A DNA stretch of 64,000 nt, taken from positions 1,161,001-1,225,000 of the forward strand of contig NZ_CP139141.1 of NCBI RefSeq assembly GCF_034059295.1. Reading direction: 5' to 3'. This document shows, one piece after another, positions 11,236 through 20,619 of this stretch. The notes below the pieces were generated by a model. It saw only the letters and a list, made by a program, of their open reading frames with translations, was not told the origin of the DNA and did not search any database. A program made the translations under genes and the position numbers. Numbering within the stretch: position 1 is the stretch's first letter; every line of letters begins with the position of its first letter. The stretch comes from Pseudomonas sp. HR96. GTDB taxonomy: Bacteria; Pseudomonadota; Gammaproteobacteria; Pseudomonadales; Pseudomonadaceae.

Positions 11236-12378
11236 GTGATCCGTTGGAAACATGCAGCATTGCTGGCTCTGGCCCTTCTGGCCGCGGGTTGCAGCAGCAA
11301 CAGCAAGAAAGAACTGCCGCCGGCGGAACTGACTCCGTTCAAGGAAGAAGTCTCGCTGCACAAGGAATGGAGCCGCTCGATCGGCGACGGCCAGGGCAAG
11401 ACCTATAACATGCTGGTACCCGCGGTTGAAGGCGAGCATATCTACGCCGCCGACGTGACCGGCGAAGTGGTTTCGCTGAACCGCATGACCGGCGACGTGA
11501 ACTGGAAGAAGAGCCTCGAGCAACCGGTTTCCGGTGCCGTCGGCGTCGGTTCCGGCCTGGTCCTGCTGGGCACCCTGCGCGGTGAAGTGATCGCCCTGGA
11601 CGCCAGCAATGGTGAAGAAAAATGGCGCGCCAAGGTCGGCAGCGAAGTACTGGCTCCCCCTGCCACCAACGGCGACATCGTCGTCGTACAGACCCAGGAC
11701 GACCGTGTCGTCGGCGTCGATGCTGCCACCGGCACCCAGCGCTGGCTGTATGACAGCACTCCTGCGGTGCTGACCCTGCGCGGTACTGGCGCACCGATCG
11801 TCACCGATCACCTGGCCGTCGCCGGCCTTTCGACCGGCAAGGTCGTGGCCTTGGATACCCGCAACGGCGTGCCGGTGTGGGAAACCCGCGTGGCCATTCC
11901 GAGCGGTCGCTCGGAGCTGGAGCGTGTGGTCGACATCGACGGTGGCCTGCTGCTCAACAACGGCACCCTGTACGTCGCCAGCTATCAGGGCCGCATGGCC
12001 GGCCTGGATCTGGAAAGCGGCCGGGTCAACTGGCAGCGCGATGCGTCGAGCTATGCCGGTGTCGCCCAGGGCTTTGGCAGCGTCTACGTAGCCTTGGCCA
12101 ACGGCACCGTCGAAAGCGTCGACGAACGTTCCACCAGCGCCCTGTGGACCAACGATTCGCTGGCCCGCCGCCAGCTGTCGGCCCCGGAAGTGTTCTCCAG
12201 CTATGTGGCTGTCGGCGACTTCGAAGGCTACCTGCACCTGCTCAGCCAGGTCGACGGTCGCTTCGTTGGCCGCGAGAAGATCGACGGCGACGGCCTGCGG
12301 GCGCGTCCGCTGGTGGTCGGCAACATGATTTATGTATTCGGTAATAGCGGTAAACTCGAAGCCCTCACCATCAAGTAA
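11236..12378 (+). CDS. bamB: Outer membrane assembly lipoprotein BamB
   Basis: BamB is the beta-propeller lipoprotein of the BAM complex that helps insert outer-membrane beta-barrels. A lipoprotein signal ends in LLAAGC (Cys about residue 18). It is followed by PQQ-type propeller repeats such as GEVVSLNRMTGDVNWKK and GKVVALDTRNGVPVWE. The GTG at 11236 gives 380 residues and has AAAGGGG 9 bases upstream; an in-frame ATG 9 bp earlier abuts that site. It is in the yfgM-bamB-der order. Confidence 0.93.
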   Translation: MIRWKHAALLALALLAAGCSSNSKKELPPAELTPFKEEVSLHKEWSRSIGDGQGKTYNMLVPAVEGEHIYAADVTGEVVSLNRMTGDVNWKKSLEQPVSGAVGVGSGLVLLGTLRGEVIALDASNGEEKWRAKVGSEVLAPPATNGDIVVVQTQDDRVVGVDAATGTQRWLYDSTPAVLTLRGTGAPIVTDHLAVAGLSTGKVVALDTRNGVPVWETRVAIPSGRSELERVVDIDGGLLLNNGTLYVASYQGRMAGLDLESGRVNWQRDASSYAGVAQGFGSVYVALANGTVESVDERSTSALWTNDSLARRQLSAPEVFSSYVAVGDFEGYLHLLSQVDGRFVGREKIDGDGLRARPLVVGNMIYVFGNSGKLEALTIK

Positions 12379-12459
12379 GGCTTTGACTATGCTTGAGGCC
12401 AGCCACTGACGTTTGGGTGATGGGGCTCAAGCCACCTCCTGGAGAGGTGCACGAACTTC

Positions 12460-12490
12460 GGCCGCTGCCTGCAGCGGCCTTTGTATTTTC
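12460..12490 (+). terminator. Intrinsic terminator after bamB
   Basis: GGCCGCTGC (12460-12468), a CT loop and GCAGCGGCC (12471-12479) form a 9-bp GC-rich hairpin. A T-rich tail follows (TTTGTATTTTC). It lies 81 bp past the bamB stop and 25 bp before der, so der may also have its own promoter or be reached by read-through. Confidence 0.75.
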
Positions 12491-12514
12491 TGAAATAACG
12501 CAGTGGAGAGCCGC

Positions 12515-13978
12515 ATGGTTCCCGTAATCGCCCTGGTGGGCCGACCGAACGTCGGCAAGTCCACCATGTTCAACCGCCTGACCAAAAGCCGCGATGCGAT
12601 CGTAGGCGACCTGTCTGGTCTGACTCGTGATCGCCAATACGGTGAGGCGCGCTGGCAAGGGCGTTCCTACATTCTGGTCGACACCGGTGGTATTTCCGGT
12701 GACGAACACGGCATGGACGAAAAAATGGCCGAGCAGTCGCTGCTGGCCATCGAAGAAGCCGATGTCGTGCTGTTCCTGGTCGATGCCCGCGCCGGTTATA
12801 CCGCCGCCGACCAGATGATTGCCGAGCACCTGCGCAAGCGCAACAAGCGCTCTATCCTGGTGGCCAACAAGATCGACAACATCGATCCGGAAATGGCCCG
12901 CGCCGAATTCGCGCCGCTGGGCATGGGCCACGCCATCGGTGTGGCCGGTGCCCAGGGCCGCGGCGTGAACACCTTGCTCGAAGCCGCGCTGGGTGAGTTC
13001 CCGCGTGACGTCGAGGAAGAAGACCTCGGCGCCGACGTCGCCGAAGGCGAAGAGCAGGTGCGCATACCTGGGCCGAGCGAGAAGGATGGCATCAAGATCG
13101 CCATCATCGGTCGGCCGAACGTTGGCAAGTCGACCCTGGTCAACCGCATGCTCGGTGAAGACCGGGTCATCGTCTACGACCAGCCGGGCACCACCCGCGA
13201 CAGCATCTACATCCCGTTCGAGCGCAACGAGGAGAAGTACACCCTCATCGACACCGCCGGGGTGCGCAAGCGCGGCAAGATCCACGAGGAAGTCGAGAAG
13301 TTCTCGGTGGTCAAGACGCTGCAGGCGATCAAGGACGCCAACGTGGTGATCTTTGTCATGGACGCCCGCGAAGGGGTGGTCGACCACGACCTCAACCTGC
13401 TGGGCTTCGCCCTGGAAGCCGGCCGCGCCATCGTCATCGCCCTGAACAAGTGGGACGGCATGCAACCGAGCGAGCGCGACTTCGTCAAGGTCGAGCTGGA
13501 GCGCCGGCTGTTCTTCGTCGACTTCGCCGACATCCACTTCATCTCGGCGCTGCACGGTACCGGCGTGGGCAACCTTTACGCTTCGGTGCAGAACTCGTTC
13601 AAGTCAGCGATCACCCGCTGGCCGACCAGCCGCCTGACGCAGATCCTCGAAGATGCGGTGCAGGAGCACCAACCGCCGATGGTCAACAGCCGCCGCATCA
13701 AGCTGCGCTATGCCCACCTCGGTGGCGCCAACCCGCCGCTGATCGTGATCCACGGCAACCAGGTCGAAAAGGTGCCGAACTCCTATGTTCGCTACCTGGA
13801 AAACACCTATCGCCGGGTGCTCAAGCTGGTGGGTACGCCGATCCGCATCGAGTTCAAGGGTGGCGAGAACCCGTATGAAGGCAACAAGAACACCCTGACC
13901 GACCGCCAGGTCAACAAGAAGCGCCGCTTGATGTCGCACCACAAGAAGGCCGACAAGAAGCGCCGCGACAAGCGCTGA
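12515..13978 (+). CDS. der: Ribosome biogenesis GTPase Der (EngA)
   Basis: Der is an essential GTPase with two tandem G domains needed for 50S subunit maturation. Both P-loops are seen as GRPNVGKST (near residue 8 and near residue 200), each with DTAG/DTGG and NKxD-type motifs (NKID, NKWD). A KH-like domain and a Lys/Arg-rich tail follow. The ATG at 12515 gives 487 residues; a GTG 12 bp upstream is less likely. Terminator hairpins lie on both sides. Confidence 0.96.
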   Translation: MVPVIALVGRPNVGKSTMFNRLTKSRDAIVGDLSGLTRDRQYGEARWQGRSYILVDTGGISGDEHGMDEKMAEQSLLAIEEADVVLFLVDARAGYTAADQMIAEHLRKRNKRSILVANKIDNIDPEMARAEFAPLGMGHAIGVAGAQGRGVNTLLEAALGEFPRDVEEEDLGADVAEGEEQVRIPGPSEKDGIKIAIIGRPNVGKSTLVNRMLGEDRVIVYDQPGTTRDSIYIPFERNEEKYTLIDTAGVRKRGKIHEEVEKFSVVKTLQAIKDANVVIFVMDAREGVVDHDLNLLGFALEAGRAIVIALNKWDGMQPSERDFVKVELERRLFFVDFADIHFISALHGTGVGNLYASVQNSFKSAITRWPTSRLTQILEDAVQEHQPPMVNSRRIKLRYAHLGGANPPLIVIHGNQVEKVPNSYVRYLENTYRRVLKLVGTPIRIEFKGGENPYEGNKNTLTDRQVNKKRRLMSHHKKADKKRRDKR

Positions 13979-13996
13979 TCGGTCGCTTTCGAACAG

Positions 13997-14057
13997 CTTG
14001 CGGTCTGCGCCCGCTCCCACCTGGTACGTGGAGGCGGGTGAAGGCCGCAAGTTTTTC
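13997..14057 (+). terminator. Intrinsic terminator after der
   Basis: CTTGCGG (13997-14003) pairs with CCGCAAG (14045-14051), directly followed by TTTTT. Inside, CCCGCTCCCAC and GTGGAGGCGGG extend the stem with two mismatches, giving a long hairpin ending in a U-tract about 20-75 bp past the der stop. Confidence 0.75.
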
Positions 14058-14122
14058 AGCATGTTTCATCCGCCACTTCACATGGGCTATCCTGCGCCAT
14101 CACCCGCCCAGGTTCCTGCCCC

Positions 14123-15271
14123 ATGATCAGCAGCAAGTTGCCGAATGTCGGCACCACCATCTTCACTACCATGTCTCAGCTCGCTGCCGAAGTGGGTGCG
14201 ATCAACCTGTCCCAGGGTTTCCCTGATTTCAACGGCCCGCAAGGCCTGCTCGACGCCGCCGCGCAGCACGTGCTGGCCGGCCACAATCAATACGCGCCGA
14301 TGACCGGCCTGCCAGCCCTGCGCCAGCAGGTGGCGGCGAAGATCGCCCGGGCCTATGCCGCCGACGTCAACCCGGACAGCGAGATCACCATCACCCCGGG
14401 TGCCACCGAAGGCATCTTCTGCGCCATCCAGGCGGTGGTCCGCCCTGGCGACGAGGTGATCATCTTCGACCCGTGCTACGACAGCTACGGCCCTTCGGTG
14501 CAGCTGGCTGGCGGCCACTGCGTGCACGTCAAGCTCGACCCGCTGGACTTCTCCATCGACTGGCAGCGCTTCACCGATGCGCTCAGCCCACGCACGCGCA
14601 TGGTGGTCATCAACAGCCCGCACAACCCGACCGGCGCCTTGATTACCCGCGCCGACCTCGACCAGCTGGCTGCGCTGATCGCCGACCGGGACATCTACAT
14701 CATCAGCGACGAAGTCTACGAGCACCTGATCTACGACGGCGTGCAGCATGCCAGCGTGCTGGCCCACGAACAGCTGTACCCGCGCGCGTTCGTGGTCAGC
14801 TCGTTCGGCAAGACCTACCACGTCACCGGTTGGAAGACCGGCTACGTGGTGGCTCCGCCAGCGCTGACCGCCGAGTTGCGCAAGGTGCATCAGTACGTCA
14901 ACTTCTGCGGAGTGACCCCGCTGCAGTGGGCGTTGGCCGACCACATGGCCGCGCACCCGGAACACGTCGAACAGCTGCCAGCTTTCTATCAGGCCAAGCG
15001 TGACCTGTTCTGCGACCTGCTCAAGGGCTCGCGCTTTGCCTTCACTCCCGCGCCGGGCACCTATTTCCAATTGCTCGACTACGCGGCAATCCAGCCGGAC
15101 ATGAACGACATCGAAATGGCCCAGTGGATGACTCGCGAACACGGTGTGGCGGCAATCCCGGTGTCGGCGCTATACCAGACGGCCGAGCCCGGGCAGCGCC
15201 TGATTCGCCTGTGCTTCGCCAAACGTGAGGAGACGCTGCGCGAGGCGGCGCACAAGCTATGTCAGATCTAG
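14123..15271 (+). CDS. PLP-dependent methionine/glutamine-type aminotransferase (YbdL-like)
   Basis: This is a fold-type I aminotransferase of 382 residues, very close to E. coli YbdL (methionine aminotransferase) and the kynurenine/glutamine transaminase group. INLSQGFPDFNGPQ, NQYAPMTGLPALRQ and the PLP-lysine motif SSFGKTYHVTGWKTG are clear. In this group the enzyme transaminates methionine, or ketomethiobutyrate with glutamine as donor. Its 3' end overlaps the omega-amidase gene by 13 bp, which fits the glutamine transaminase/omega-amidase repair pathway. The exact amino donor is inferred from context. Confidence 0.85.
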   Translation: MISSKLPNVGTTIFTTMSQLAAEVGAINLSQGFPDFNGPQGLLDAAAQHVLAGHNQYAPMTGLPALRQQVAAKIARAYAADVNPDSEITITPGATEGIFCAIQAVVRPGDEVIIFDPCYDSYGPSVQLAGGHCVHVKLDPLDFSIDWQRFTDALSPRTRMVVINSPHNPTGALITRADLDQLAALIADRDIYIISDEVYEHLIYDGVQHASVLAHEQLYPRAFVVSSFGKTYHVTGWKTGYVVAPPALTAELRKVHQYVNFCGVTPLQWALADHMAAHPEHVEQLPAFYQAKRDLFCDLLKGSRFAFTPAPGTYFQLLDYAAIQPDMNDIEMAQWMTREHGVAAIPVSALYQTAEPGQRLIRLCFAKREETLREAAHKLCQI

Positions 15272-16047
15272 CCGCCCCGTCATTAAAGCTGGCCCTGGTC
15301 CAGACCACCCTGGTCTGGCACGACCGCAACGCCAACCTGACCCACCTCGAGCCGTTGCTGGAAGAAGCCCGGGGCGCCGACCTGATCGTTCTCCCGGAGA
15401 TGTTCACCACGGGTTTCTCGATGGATTCCGCGCAGCTCGCCGAGCCGCAGGAGGGGCCCACCACTCAGTGGCTGCGTGCCCAGGCACAGCGGCTGATGGC
15501 CGTGGTCACCGGCAGCGTCATCGTGCAGGCCGCCGATGGCAGCTACCGTAACCGCCTGCTCTGGGCCCAGCCCGATGGCCAGGTGCTGCACTACGACAAG
15601 CGCCACCTGTTCCGCATGGCTGGCGAGCATCAGCATTACACCGCTGGCGAGCAGCAGGTACGTTTTACCCTCAATGGCTGGAACATCCGCCCGCTGGTCT
15701 GCTACGACCTGCGCTTCCCGGTGTGGAGCCGCGACCCTGCGCACACCGACCTGATCCTCTACACCGCCAACTGGCCAGGCGCCCGGCGCCTGCACTGGAA
15801 CCGCCTGCTACCGGCGCGAGCCATCGAAAACCTGTGCTATGTGGCAGCGGTCAATCGGATAGGCGTGGACGGCAAAGGCTTTGCCTACACCGGCGACAGC
15901 CAGGTGCTGGACTTCCAGGGCGAAAGCCTGGTGTGTGCGGGGGAGGCGGATGGGGTGTTTCATGTCAGCCTCAGCAGGGCTGAATTGACGGCCTACCGGG
16001 AGCGATTCCCGGCCTATCTGGATGCCGATGGGTTTGAATTGCGCTGA
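15259..16047 (+). CDS. Omega-amidase YafV-like (nitrilase superfamily)
   Basis: The 262-residue nitrilase-superfamily hydrolase carries the Glu-Lys-Cys triad in IVLPEMFTTGF, LHYDKRHLF and PLVCYDLRFPVW. It is closest to YafV/Nit2, which hydrolyses alpha-ketoglutaramate and alpha-ketosuccinamate to the keto-acid and ammonia. It overlaps the upstream aminotransferase by 13 bp, so the two are translationally coupled and likely act in sequence on glutamine-derived products. The ATG at 15259 begins MSDLAAPSLKLALVQTTL. Confidence 0.87.
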   Translation: MSDLAAPSLKLALVQTTLVWHDRNANLTHLEPLLEEARGADLIVLPEMFTTGFSMDSAQLAEPQEGPTTQWLRAQAQRLMAVVTGSVIVQAADGSYRNRLLWAQPDGQVLHYDKRHLFRMAGEHQHYTAGEQQVRFTLNGWNIRPLVCYDLRFPVWSRDPAHTDLILYTANWPGARRLHWNRLLPARAIENLCYVAAVNRIGVDGKGFAYTGDSQVLDFQGESLVCAGEADGVFHVSLSRAELTAYRERFPAYLDADGFELR

Positions 16048-16066
16048 AGAAAGAAGCATCGATAGC

Positions 16067-16314
16067 GTAGGAGCCGGCGAAGCTGGCGACCCAGGCAACC
16101 CCGGACGCCCGTCATGGTTGGTCACGGGCTGCAATCTCACCCGGTCATCCGCCCGAACACCGAGGTGATGCCGTCGCCAGCTGCGCCGGCTCCTACGCCA
16201 ATTCGGGTGACGCCACCGGTGGCGTAGGAGCCGGCGAAGCTGGCGAGCGATACGCCGCGATCGCCGAGCTTGTTGAACCGAGTTACTGCCTTCGCCAGCT
16301 GCGCCGGCTCCTGC
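16067..16314. repeat. Cluster of four REP units in alternating orientation
   Basis: Four copies of a 24-base REP-type unit lie between the convergent YafV-like gene and leuA. Units at 16067-16090 and 16224-16247 read GTAGGAGCCGGCGAAGC and onward; units at 16173-16196 and 16291-16314 are the inverted form (CAGCTGCGCCGGCTCCT). Spacing gives two facing pairs, as in BIMEs. These are common in P. putida genomes. The folded RNA could act as a two-way transcription barrier. No gene is seen in this 268-bp gap. Confidence 0.85.
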
Positions 16315-16315
16315 A

Positions 16316-17986
16316 TCAGGCTGCTTTCGCTTCCTGCTGGCTCAGTGAACGGTTCAGCGCGCTGAACAGCGCGCGGAAACTGGCCGTGGTGATGTTCTCA
16401 TCCACACCCACCCCGTGCACTGGGCGGCCACCCGCCACGCGCAGCTCGATGTAGGCGGCGGCCTTGGCGTTGGTGCCGGCGCCGATGGCATGTTCGTTGT
16501 AGTCCATGATCTCGACACCGATCGGCAAGGCCGCCACCAGGGCCTCCAGGGCGCCGTTGCCCTTGCCGCGCCAGTTCTGGGTTTCGCCGTCGCTGTGCAC
16601 TTCGACGTTGACCGCGCTGTTGCCGTTCTCTTCCTGCAGGCGGTGGCTGATCAAGGCGTAGGGCACGTTGGCTTGCAGGTATTCCTTGTGCAGCAAGGCG
16701 TAGATCTGCTGCGCGGTCATCTCCAGGCCCACGCGGTCGGTTTCGGCCTGTACCACCTGGCTGAATTCGATCTGCATGCGGCGCGGCAGGCTGATGCCGT
16801 ATTCCTGTTCCAGCAGGTAGGTGATGCCGCCCTTGCCCGACTGGCTGTTGACGCGGATCACCGCCTCGTAGCTACGGCCGATGTCGGCCGGGTCGATCGG
16901 CAGGTACGGCACTTCCCAGAGGGTGTCTTCCTTCTGCTGGGTGAAGCCCTTGCGGATCGCATCCTGGTGCGAGCCGGAGAACGCGGTATGAACCAGGTCG
17001 CCGACGTAGGGGTGGCGCGGGTGCACCGGCAGCTGGTTGCACTCTTCGACGACCTTGCGCACGCCGTCGATGTCGGAGAAGTCCAGCTCGGGGTCGATGC
17101 CCTGGGTGTAGAGGTTCAGCGCCAAGGTCACCAGGTCGACGTTGCCGGTGCGTTCGCCGTTGCCGAACAGGCAGCCTTCTACGCGGTCGGCGCCGGCCAT
17201 CAGGCCCAGCTCGGTGGCGGCCACGCCGGTGCCGCGGTCGTTGTGGGTGTGCAGGCTGATAAGCACGCTGTCGCGGCGCGACACATGACGGCCGAACCAC
17301 TCGATCTGGTCGGCGTAGATGTTCGGCGTGGAGACTTCCACGGTGGCCGGCAGGTTGAGGATCACCTTGTTCTGCGGGGTCGGGTTCCACACTTCGATGA
17401 CCGCGTCACAGACTTCCTTGGCGAATTCCAGTTCGGTGGCGCTGAAGGTTTCCGGCGAGTACTGGAAGGTCCACTGGGTTTCCGGCTGCTTGGCGGCGTA
17501 CTTGACGAACAGCTTGGCCGCGTTGACCGCGATCTCCTTGACGCCCTGCTTGTCCTGGTTGAAGACGATCTTGCGGAAGGACGGCGAGGTGGCGTTGTAC
17601 AGGTGAACGATGGCCTTCTTGGCGCCCTTGAGGGATTCGAAGGTGCGCGCGATCAGGTCTTCACGGGCCTGGGTCAGCACCTGGATGGTGGTGTCGTCGG
17701 GGATGTGGCCGTCTTCGATCAAGGTGCGCACGAAGTCGAAGTCGGTCTGCGAAGCGGATGGGAAGGAGGCTTCGATTTCCTTGACGCCCACGGCCACCAG
17801 GGTCTTCCAGAAGCGCAGCTTCTTGACCGAATCCATCGGCTCGATCAGCGACTGGTTGCCATCGCGCAGGTCCGAGCTGCACCAGATCGGCGCCACCGTG
17901 ATGGCCTTGGACGGCCAGGTGCGGTCGGGCAGGTCGATGGTCGGGAAGGCGCGGTATTTTTTCGACGGGTCTTTGAGCATGGTCAT
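16316..17986 (-). CDS. leuA: 2-isopropylmalate synthase
   Basis: LeuA condenses acetyl-CoA with 2-ketoisovalerate, the first committed step to leucine. The TIM-barrel catalytic part starts with [13 protein letters not shown] and contains the metal-binding HTHNDRG and [12 protein letters not shown]-terminal regulatory domain for leucine feedback is present (to residue 556). The ATG at 17986 has AAGGA 8 bases upstream. The frame stays open to 18151, but that stretch lacks homology and overlaps a possible leader peptide. It is monocistronic and convergent with the YafV-like gene. Confidence 0.95.
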   Translation of the reverse strand: MTMLKDPSKKYRAFPTIDLPDRTWPSKAITVAPIWCSSDLRDGNQSLIEPMDSVKKLRFWKTLVAVGVKEIEASFPSASQTDFDFVRTLIEDGHIPDDTTIQVLTQAREDLIARTFESLKGAKKAIVHLYNATSPSFRKIVFNQDKQGVKEIAVNAAKLFVKYAAKQPETQWTFQYSPETFSATELEFAKEVCDAVIEVWNPTPQNKVILNLPATVEVSTPNIYADQIEWFGRHVSRRDSVLISLHTHNDRGTGVAATELGLMAGADRVEGCLFGNGERTGNVDLVTLALNLYTQGIDPELDFSDIDGVRKVVEECNQLPVHPRHPYVGDLVHTAFSGSHQDAIRKGFTQQKEDTLWEVPYLPIDPADIGRSYEAVIRVNSQSGKGGITYLLEQEYGISLPRRMQIEFSQVVQAETDRVGLEMTAQQIYALLHKEYLQANVPYALISHRLQEENGNSAVNVEVHSDGETQNWRGKGNGALEALVAALPIGVEIMDYNEHAIGAGTNAKAAAYIELRVAGGRPVHGVGVDENITTASFRALFSALNRSLSQQEAKAA

Positions 17987-18066
17987 GTGAGCAATCCTTG
18001 AGTTGCAGCCGCGGGTGAAAGGGCCTGCCGGCAAGCGAAAAAAGATGAAGGGCGAGGCGACGCGAT

Positions 18067-18144
18067 CTAGCCAGGCAGTCGTGCACTGACCAGGCAGAGG
18101 CTGCGGTGTTGGCGAAGCTGAATGAGGGTGTGAGCTGTTTTCAT
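18067..18144 (-). CDS. Possible leader peptide upstream of leuA
   Basis: A 25-codon frame begins with ATG at 18144, 7 bases after AGGG, and ends with TAG at 18069-18067, 80 bp before leuA. It starts [12 protein letters not shown] and contains five leucines (codons CTC, CTT, CTC, CTG, CTG). The last 11 residues include two of three clustered leucines. CTGCC elements in its 3' half are complementary to a GGCAG element between its stop and leuA, so alternative RNA pairings are possible. Whether it is translated or attenuates leuA is inference. Other parts of the 18145-18310 gap show no clear promoter. Confidence 0.4.
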   Translation of the reverse strand: MKTAHTLIQLRQHRSLCLVSARLPG

Positions 18145-18310
18145 GCTTCAACCCTAACCACTGGAGGTAAAGATCGCAAGCGTGCGAAAAAAATTGGTAG
18201 AAGCTGCTCTATGAGTATTTTTTACGAGAATTTATCGCGGCGTTCGGTATTTTGGACGTGCTCGATTGCGCCACGGCCTGAGCGGGCGCAATTAACGCAC
18301 AGTGATTAGA

Positions 18311-19132
18311 TCAAGGCTGAAACGCCCCGATAAAGATCGCCGGGTCGACCCGAACATCGTTCAGGCTGATGTTCCAGTGCATGTGCGGCCCGGTCGCGCG
18401 CCCGGTCGATCCGACGCGGCCCACCACTTCGCCACGGGCCAGCCCCTGGCCCATTTTCACGTCGATCTTCGACATGTGGCAGAACATGCTGATGAAGCCC
18501 TGCCCATGGTCGACGAACACCGTGTTGCCATTGAAGAAGTAATCGCCGACGAGGATGACCTTGCCTGCCGCTGGGGTCTTGATCGGCGTGCCGGCGGGCA
18601 CGGCGAAGTCCAGGCCGGCGTGGGGGTTGCGCTCCTCGCCGTTGAAGAAGCGGCGCACGCCGAAGCGGCTCGACAGCGGCCCGTTCACCGGCTTGTCGAG
18701 CAGCAGGTTGCTCGGTGTACCGGGGCTGAAGCTGCGGTAGGCGGTGGTCTGCACGGCCAGCTCGGCGTTGATGCGGCTCAGGTCCGCCGGGTTCGGGTTG
18801 ACCTGGCGGGTGTTCTTCAAGGTGATGTGCTGTTCGGGGTAGTGCTTGGCACCCACCGTGAACGTCAGGGTGCGGCCGCCGCTGCTCACTTGCTGAGGGC
18901 CGGGCTGGACGCTCAGCGGCACGCCGACGATGGCGCGCCAGGTGTCCTGCTCGCGCACCACCAGCACCGGCTTGCCGTCGTAACGCGCCGTTGGCGCAAC
19001 AGCCCCGGTGCCCAGGTCGATCACCGCGACGCCCCCGGGCACCGGCTTGTTCAGCAAGCGGGTCAGGTAGCTGTCGGCAGCGTGGGCGCTGCAACTCAGG
19101 CAAAGCAGCAACACAGCGAACAGACGTGGCAT
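18311..19132 (-). CDS. M23 family peptidoglycan metallopeptidase
   Basis: The 273-residue secreted protein has a signal peptide (MPRLFAVLLLCLSCSAHA) and a C-terminal LytM/M23 domain. The zinc ligands are visible as HAGLD and HMHW, with the intervening FCHMSK, so the site looks complete and active. The N-terminal part is a Pseudomonas-type beta domain. The start lies 4 bp after the xseA stop, so the two are cotranscribed. Substrate is likely the peptide cross-link of peptidoglycan, by family. Confidence 0.87.
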   Translation of the reverse strand: MPRLFAVLLLCLSCSAHAADSYLTRLLNKPVPGGVAVIDLGTGAVAPTARYDGKPVLVVREQDTWRAIVGVPLSVQPGPQQVSSGGRTLTFTVGAKHYPEQHITLKNTRQVNPNPADLSRINAELAVQTTAYRSFSPGTPSNLLLDKPVNGPLSSRFGVRRFFNGEERNPHAGLDFAVPAGTPIKTPAAGKVILVGDYFFNGNTVFVDHGQGFISMFCHMSKIDVKMGQGLARGEVVGRVGSTGRATGPHMHWNISLNDVRVDPAIFIGAFQP

Positions 19133-19136
19133 CGGC

Positions 19137-20516
19137 TCAATCCAGAAGAGACAAGGTGACCGGCGTGAGGTGGTTGTCCTCCACCCGCACGTCCAGCTCG
19201 CCTTCGCCCAGGCGTGCCTTGAGGCGCTGGCCGGTGCGGGTCTGCTCGGCGCTACGGATGGCCTGGCCGCGCTCATCCAGCAGGATGCTGTAGCCACGGC
19301 CCAGGGTCGCCAGCGGGCTGACCACGTGCAGGGTCTGCATCTGCGCCTGCAACAGCTGCCGACGATCCTTCAGCGCTTCGTTCATGGCTCGCGGCAGTCG
19401 TGCGGCCAAGGCTTCGACCCGCTGCTTGAGCAGCGCCAGGGTGCGCCCCGGATGCTGCGCGGCCAAGCGGCCCTCGAGCCGCTCCATGCGCTCGCGGCGG
19501 TTGCGCAGGCGGTGTTCGAAAGCTCGGCGCATGCGCATGTCCAGGTCGTCAAGGCGCTGGGCCTGCTGGCGCAGCCGCTCGCCGGGATGGCGCAGGCGCG
19601 CGGCCATCCCATCCAGGCGCAGGCGGTCGTGGCGCAAGCGGTTCTGCATGCGCAGCAGCAGGCGTCGCTCAAGGCTCTCTACTCGGCGCACCAGGTCGCT
19701 GGAGTCGGGTGCCAGCAACTCGGCAGCGGCCGACGGCGTAGGCGCACGCACGTCGGCGACGAAGTCGCTGATCGATACATCGGTTTCATGGCCGACGGCG
19801 CTGACGATCGGCGTCACGCAGGCGTCGATGGCGCGGGCCACGGCTTCTTCGTTGAAGCACCAGAGGTCCTCCAGCGACCCGCCGCCGCGGGCCAGGATGA
19901 TCGCGTCGAAACCGCGCGCATCGGCCAGTTTCAGGGCGCGGACGATCTGCGTGATGGCCTCGCGGCCCTGCACGGCGGTGGGCACCAGGGTCAGTCGCAC
20001 CTGCGGCGCGCGGCGGCGGAACACACTGATGATGTCGCGGATCACCGCGCCGGTGGGCGAACTGACAATGGCGATGCGCTGCGGGTGGGCCGGCAGCGCC
20101 ACCTTGCGCTCGGCGCTGAACAGGCCCTCGGCCTGCAGCTTGTCCTTCAGCGCGTCGAACGCCAGGCGCAGCGCGCCGTCGCCGGCCGGTTCCACGGTGT
20201 CGAGAATCAGCTGATAGTCGCCGCGGCCCTCGAACAACGAGACCTTGCCGCGCACCTTCACCGCCAGGCCATCCTTCAATGCCTGGCGCACGCGCTGGGC
20301 GTTTTGCCGGAACAGCGCGCAGCGTACCTGCGCACCACTGTCCTTGAGGGTAAAGTAGACGTGCCCCGAGGCAGGGCGAGCGAGGTTGGAAATCTCGCCC
20401 TCCACCCATATGTTAGTGAACACGTCTTCAAGCAGCACCCGCGCCCGGCCATTGAGCTGGCTGACGGTGAGCACTTCGCGGTCCAGGTTGAGCCTGGCGA
20501 AAGGATCTTTAATCAT
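19137..20516 (-). CDS. xseA: Exodeoxyribonuclease VII large subunit
   Basis: XseA is the catalytic large subunit of exonuclease VII, which degrades single-stranded DNA from both ends together with XseB. The N-terminal OB-fold (VSQLNGRARVLLEDVFTNIW), the nuclease core with GTARGGGSLEDLW-like ILARGGGSLEDLWCFNEE and SAVGHETD, and a long coiled-coil C-terminus are all present. The ATG at 20516 gives 459 residues, matching homologues; an ATG 9 bp upstream is possible. No xseB gene is in the window. Confidence 0.95.
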   Translation of the reverse strand: MIKDPFARLNLDREVLTVSQLNGRARVLLEDVFTNIWVEGEISNLARPASGHVYFTLKDSGAQVRCALFRQNAQRVRQALKDGLAVKVRGKVSLFEGRGDYQLILDTVEPAGDGALRLAFDALKDKLQAEGLFSAERKVALPAHPQRIAIVSSPTGAVIRDIISVFRRRAPQVRLTLVPTAVQGREAITQIVRALKLADARGFDAIILARGGGSLEDLWCFNEEAVARAIDACVTPIVSAVGHETDVSISDFVADVRAPTPSAAAELLAPDSSDLVRRVESLERRLLLRMQNRLRHDRLRLDGMAARLRHPGERLRQQAQRLDDLDMRMRRAFEHRLRNRRERMERLEGRLAAQHPGRTLALLKQRVEALAARLPRAMNEALKDRRQLLQAQMQTLHVVSPLATLGRGYSILLDERGQAIRSAEQTRTGQRLKARLGEGELDVRVEDNHLTPVTLSLLD

Positions 20517-20619
20517 GCCGGGCATGATAGATGCATTCGCTGCCTGCAACCATCCCCGACCGGGTTGCTTGAGGATCGCCATGGTGTATTCACCCGAGCC
20601 ACGTTCTCAAAGGTTGCGC

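Noticed and set aside
17987..18151. N-terminal extension of LeuA by 55 residues from a TTG at 18151.
   Set aside because: No similarity to LeuA, and the ATG at 17986 has a well-placed ribosome site.
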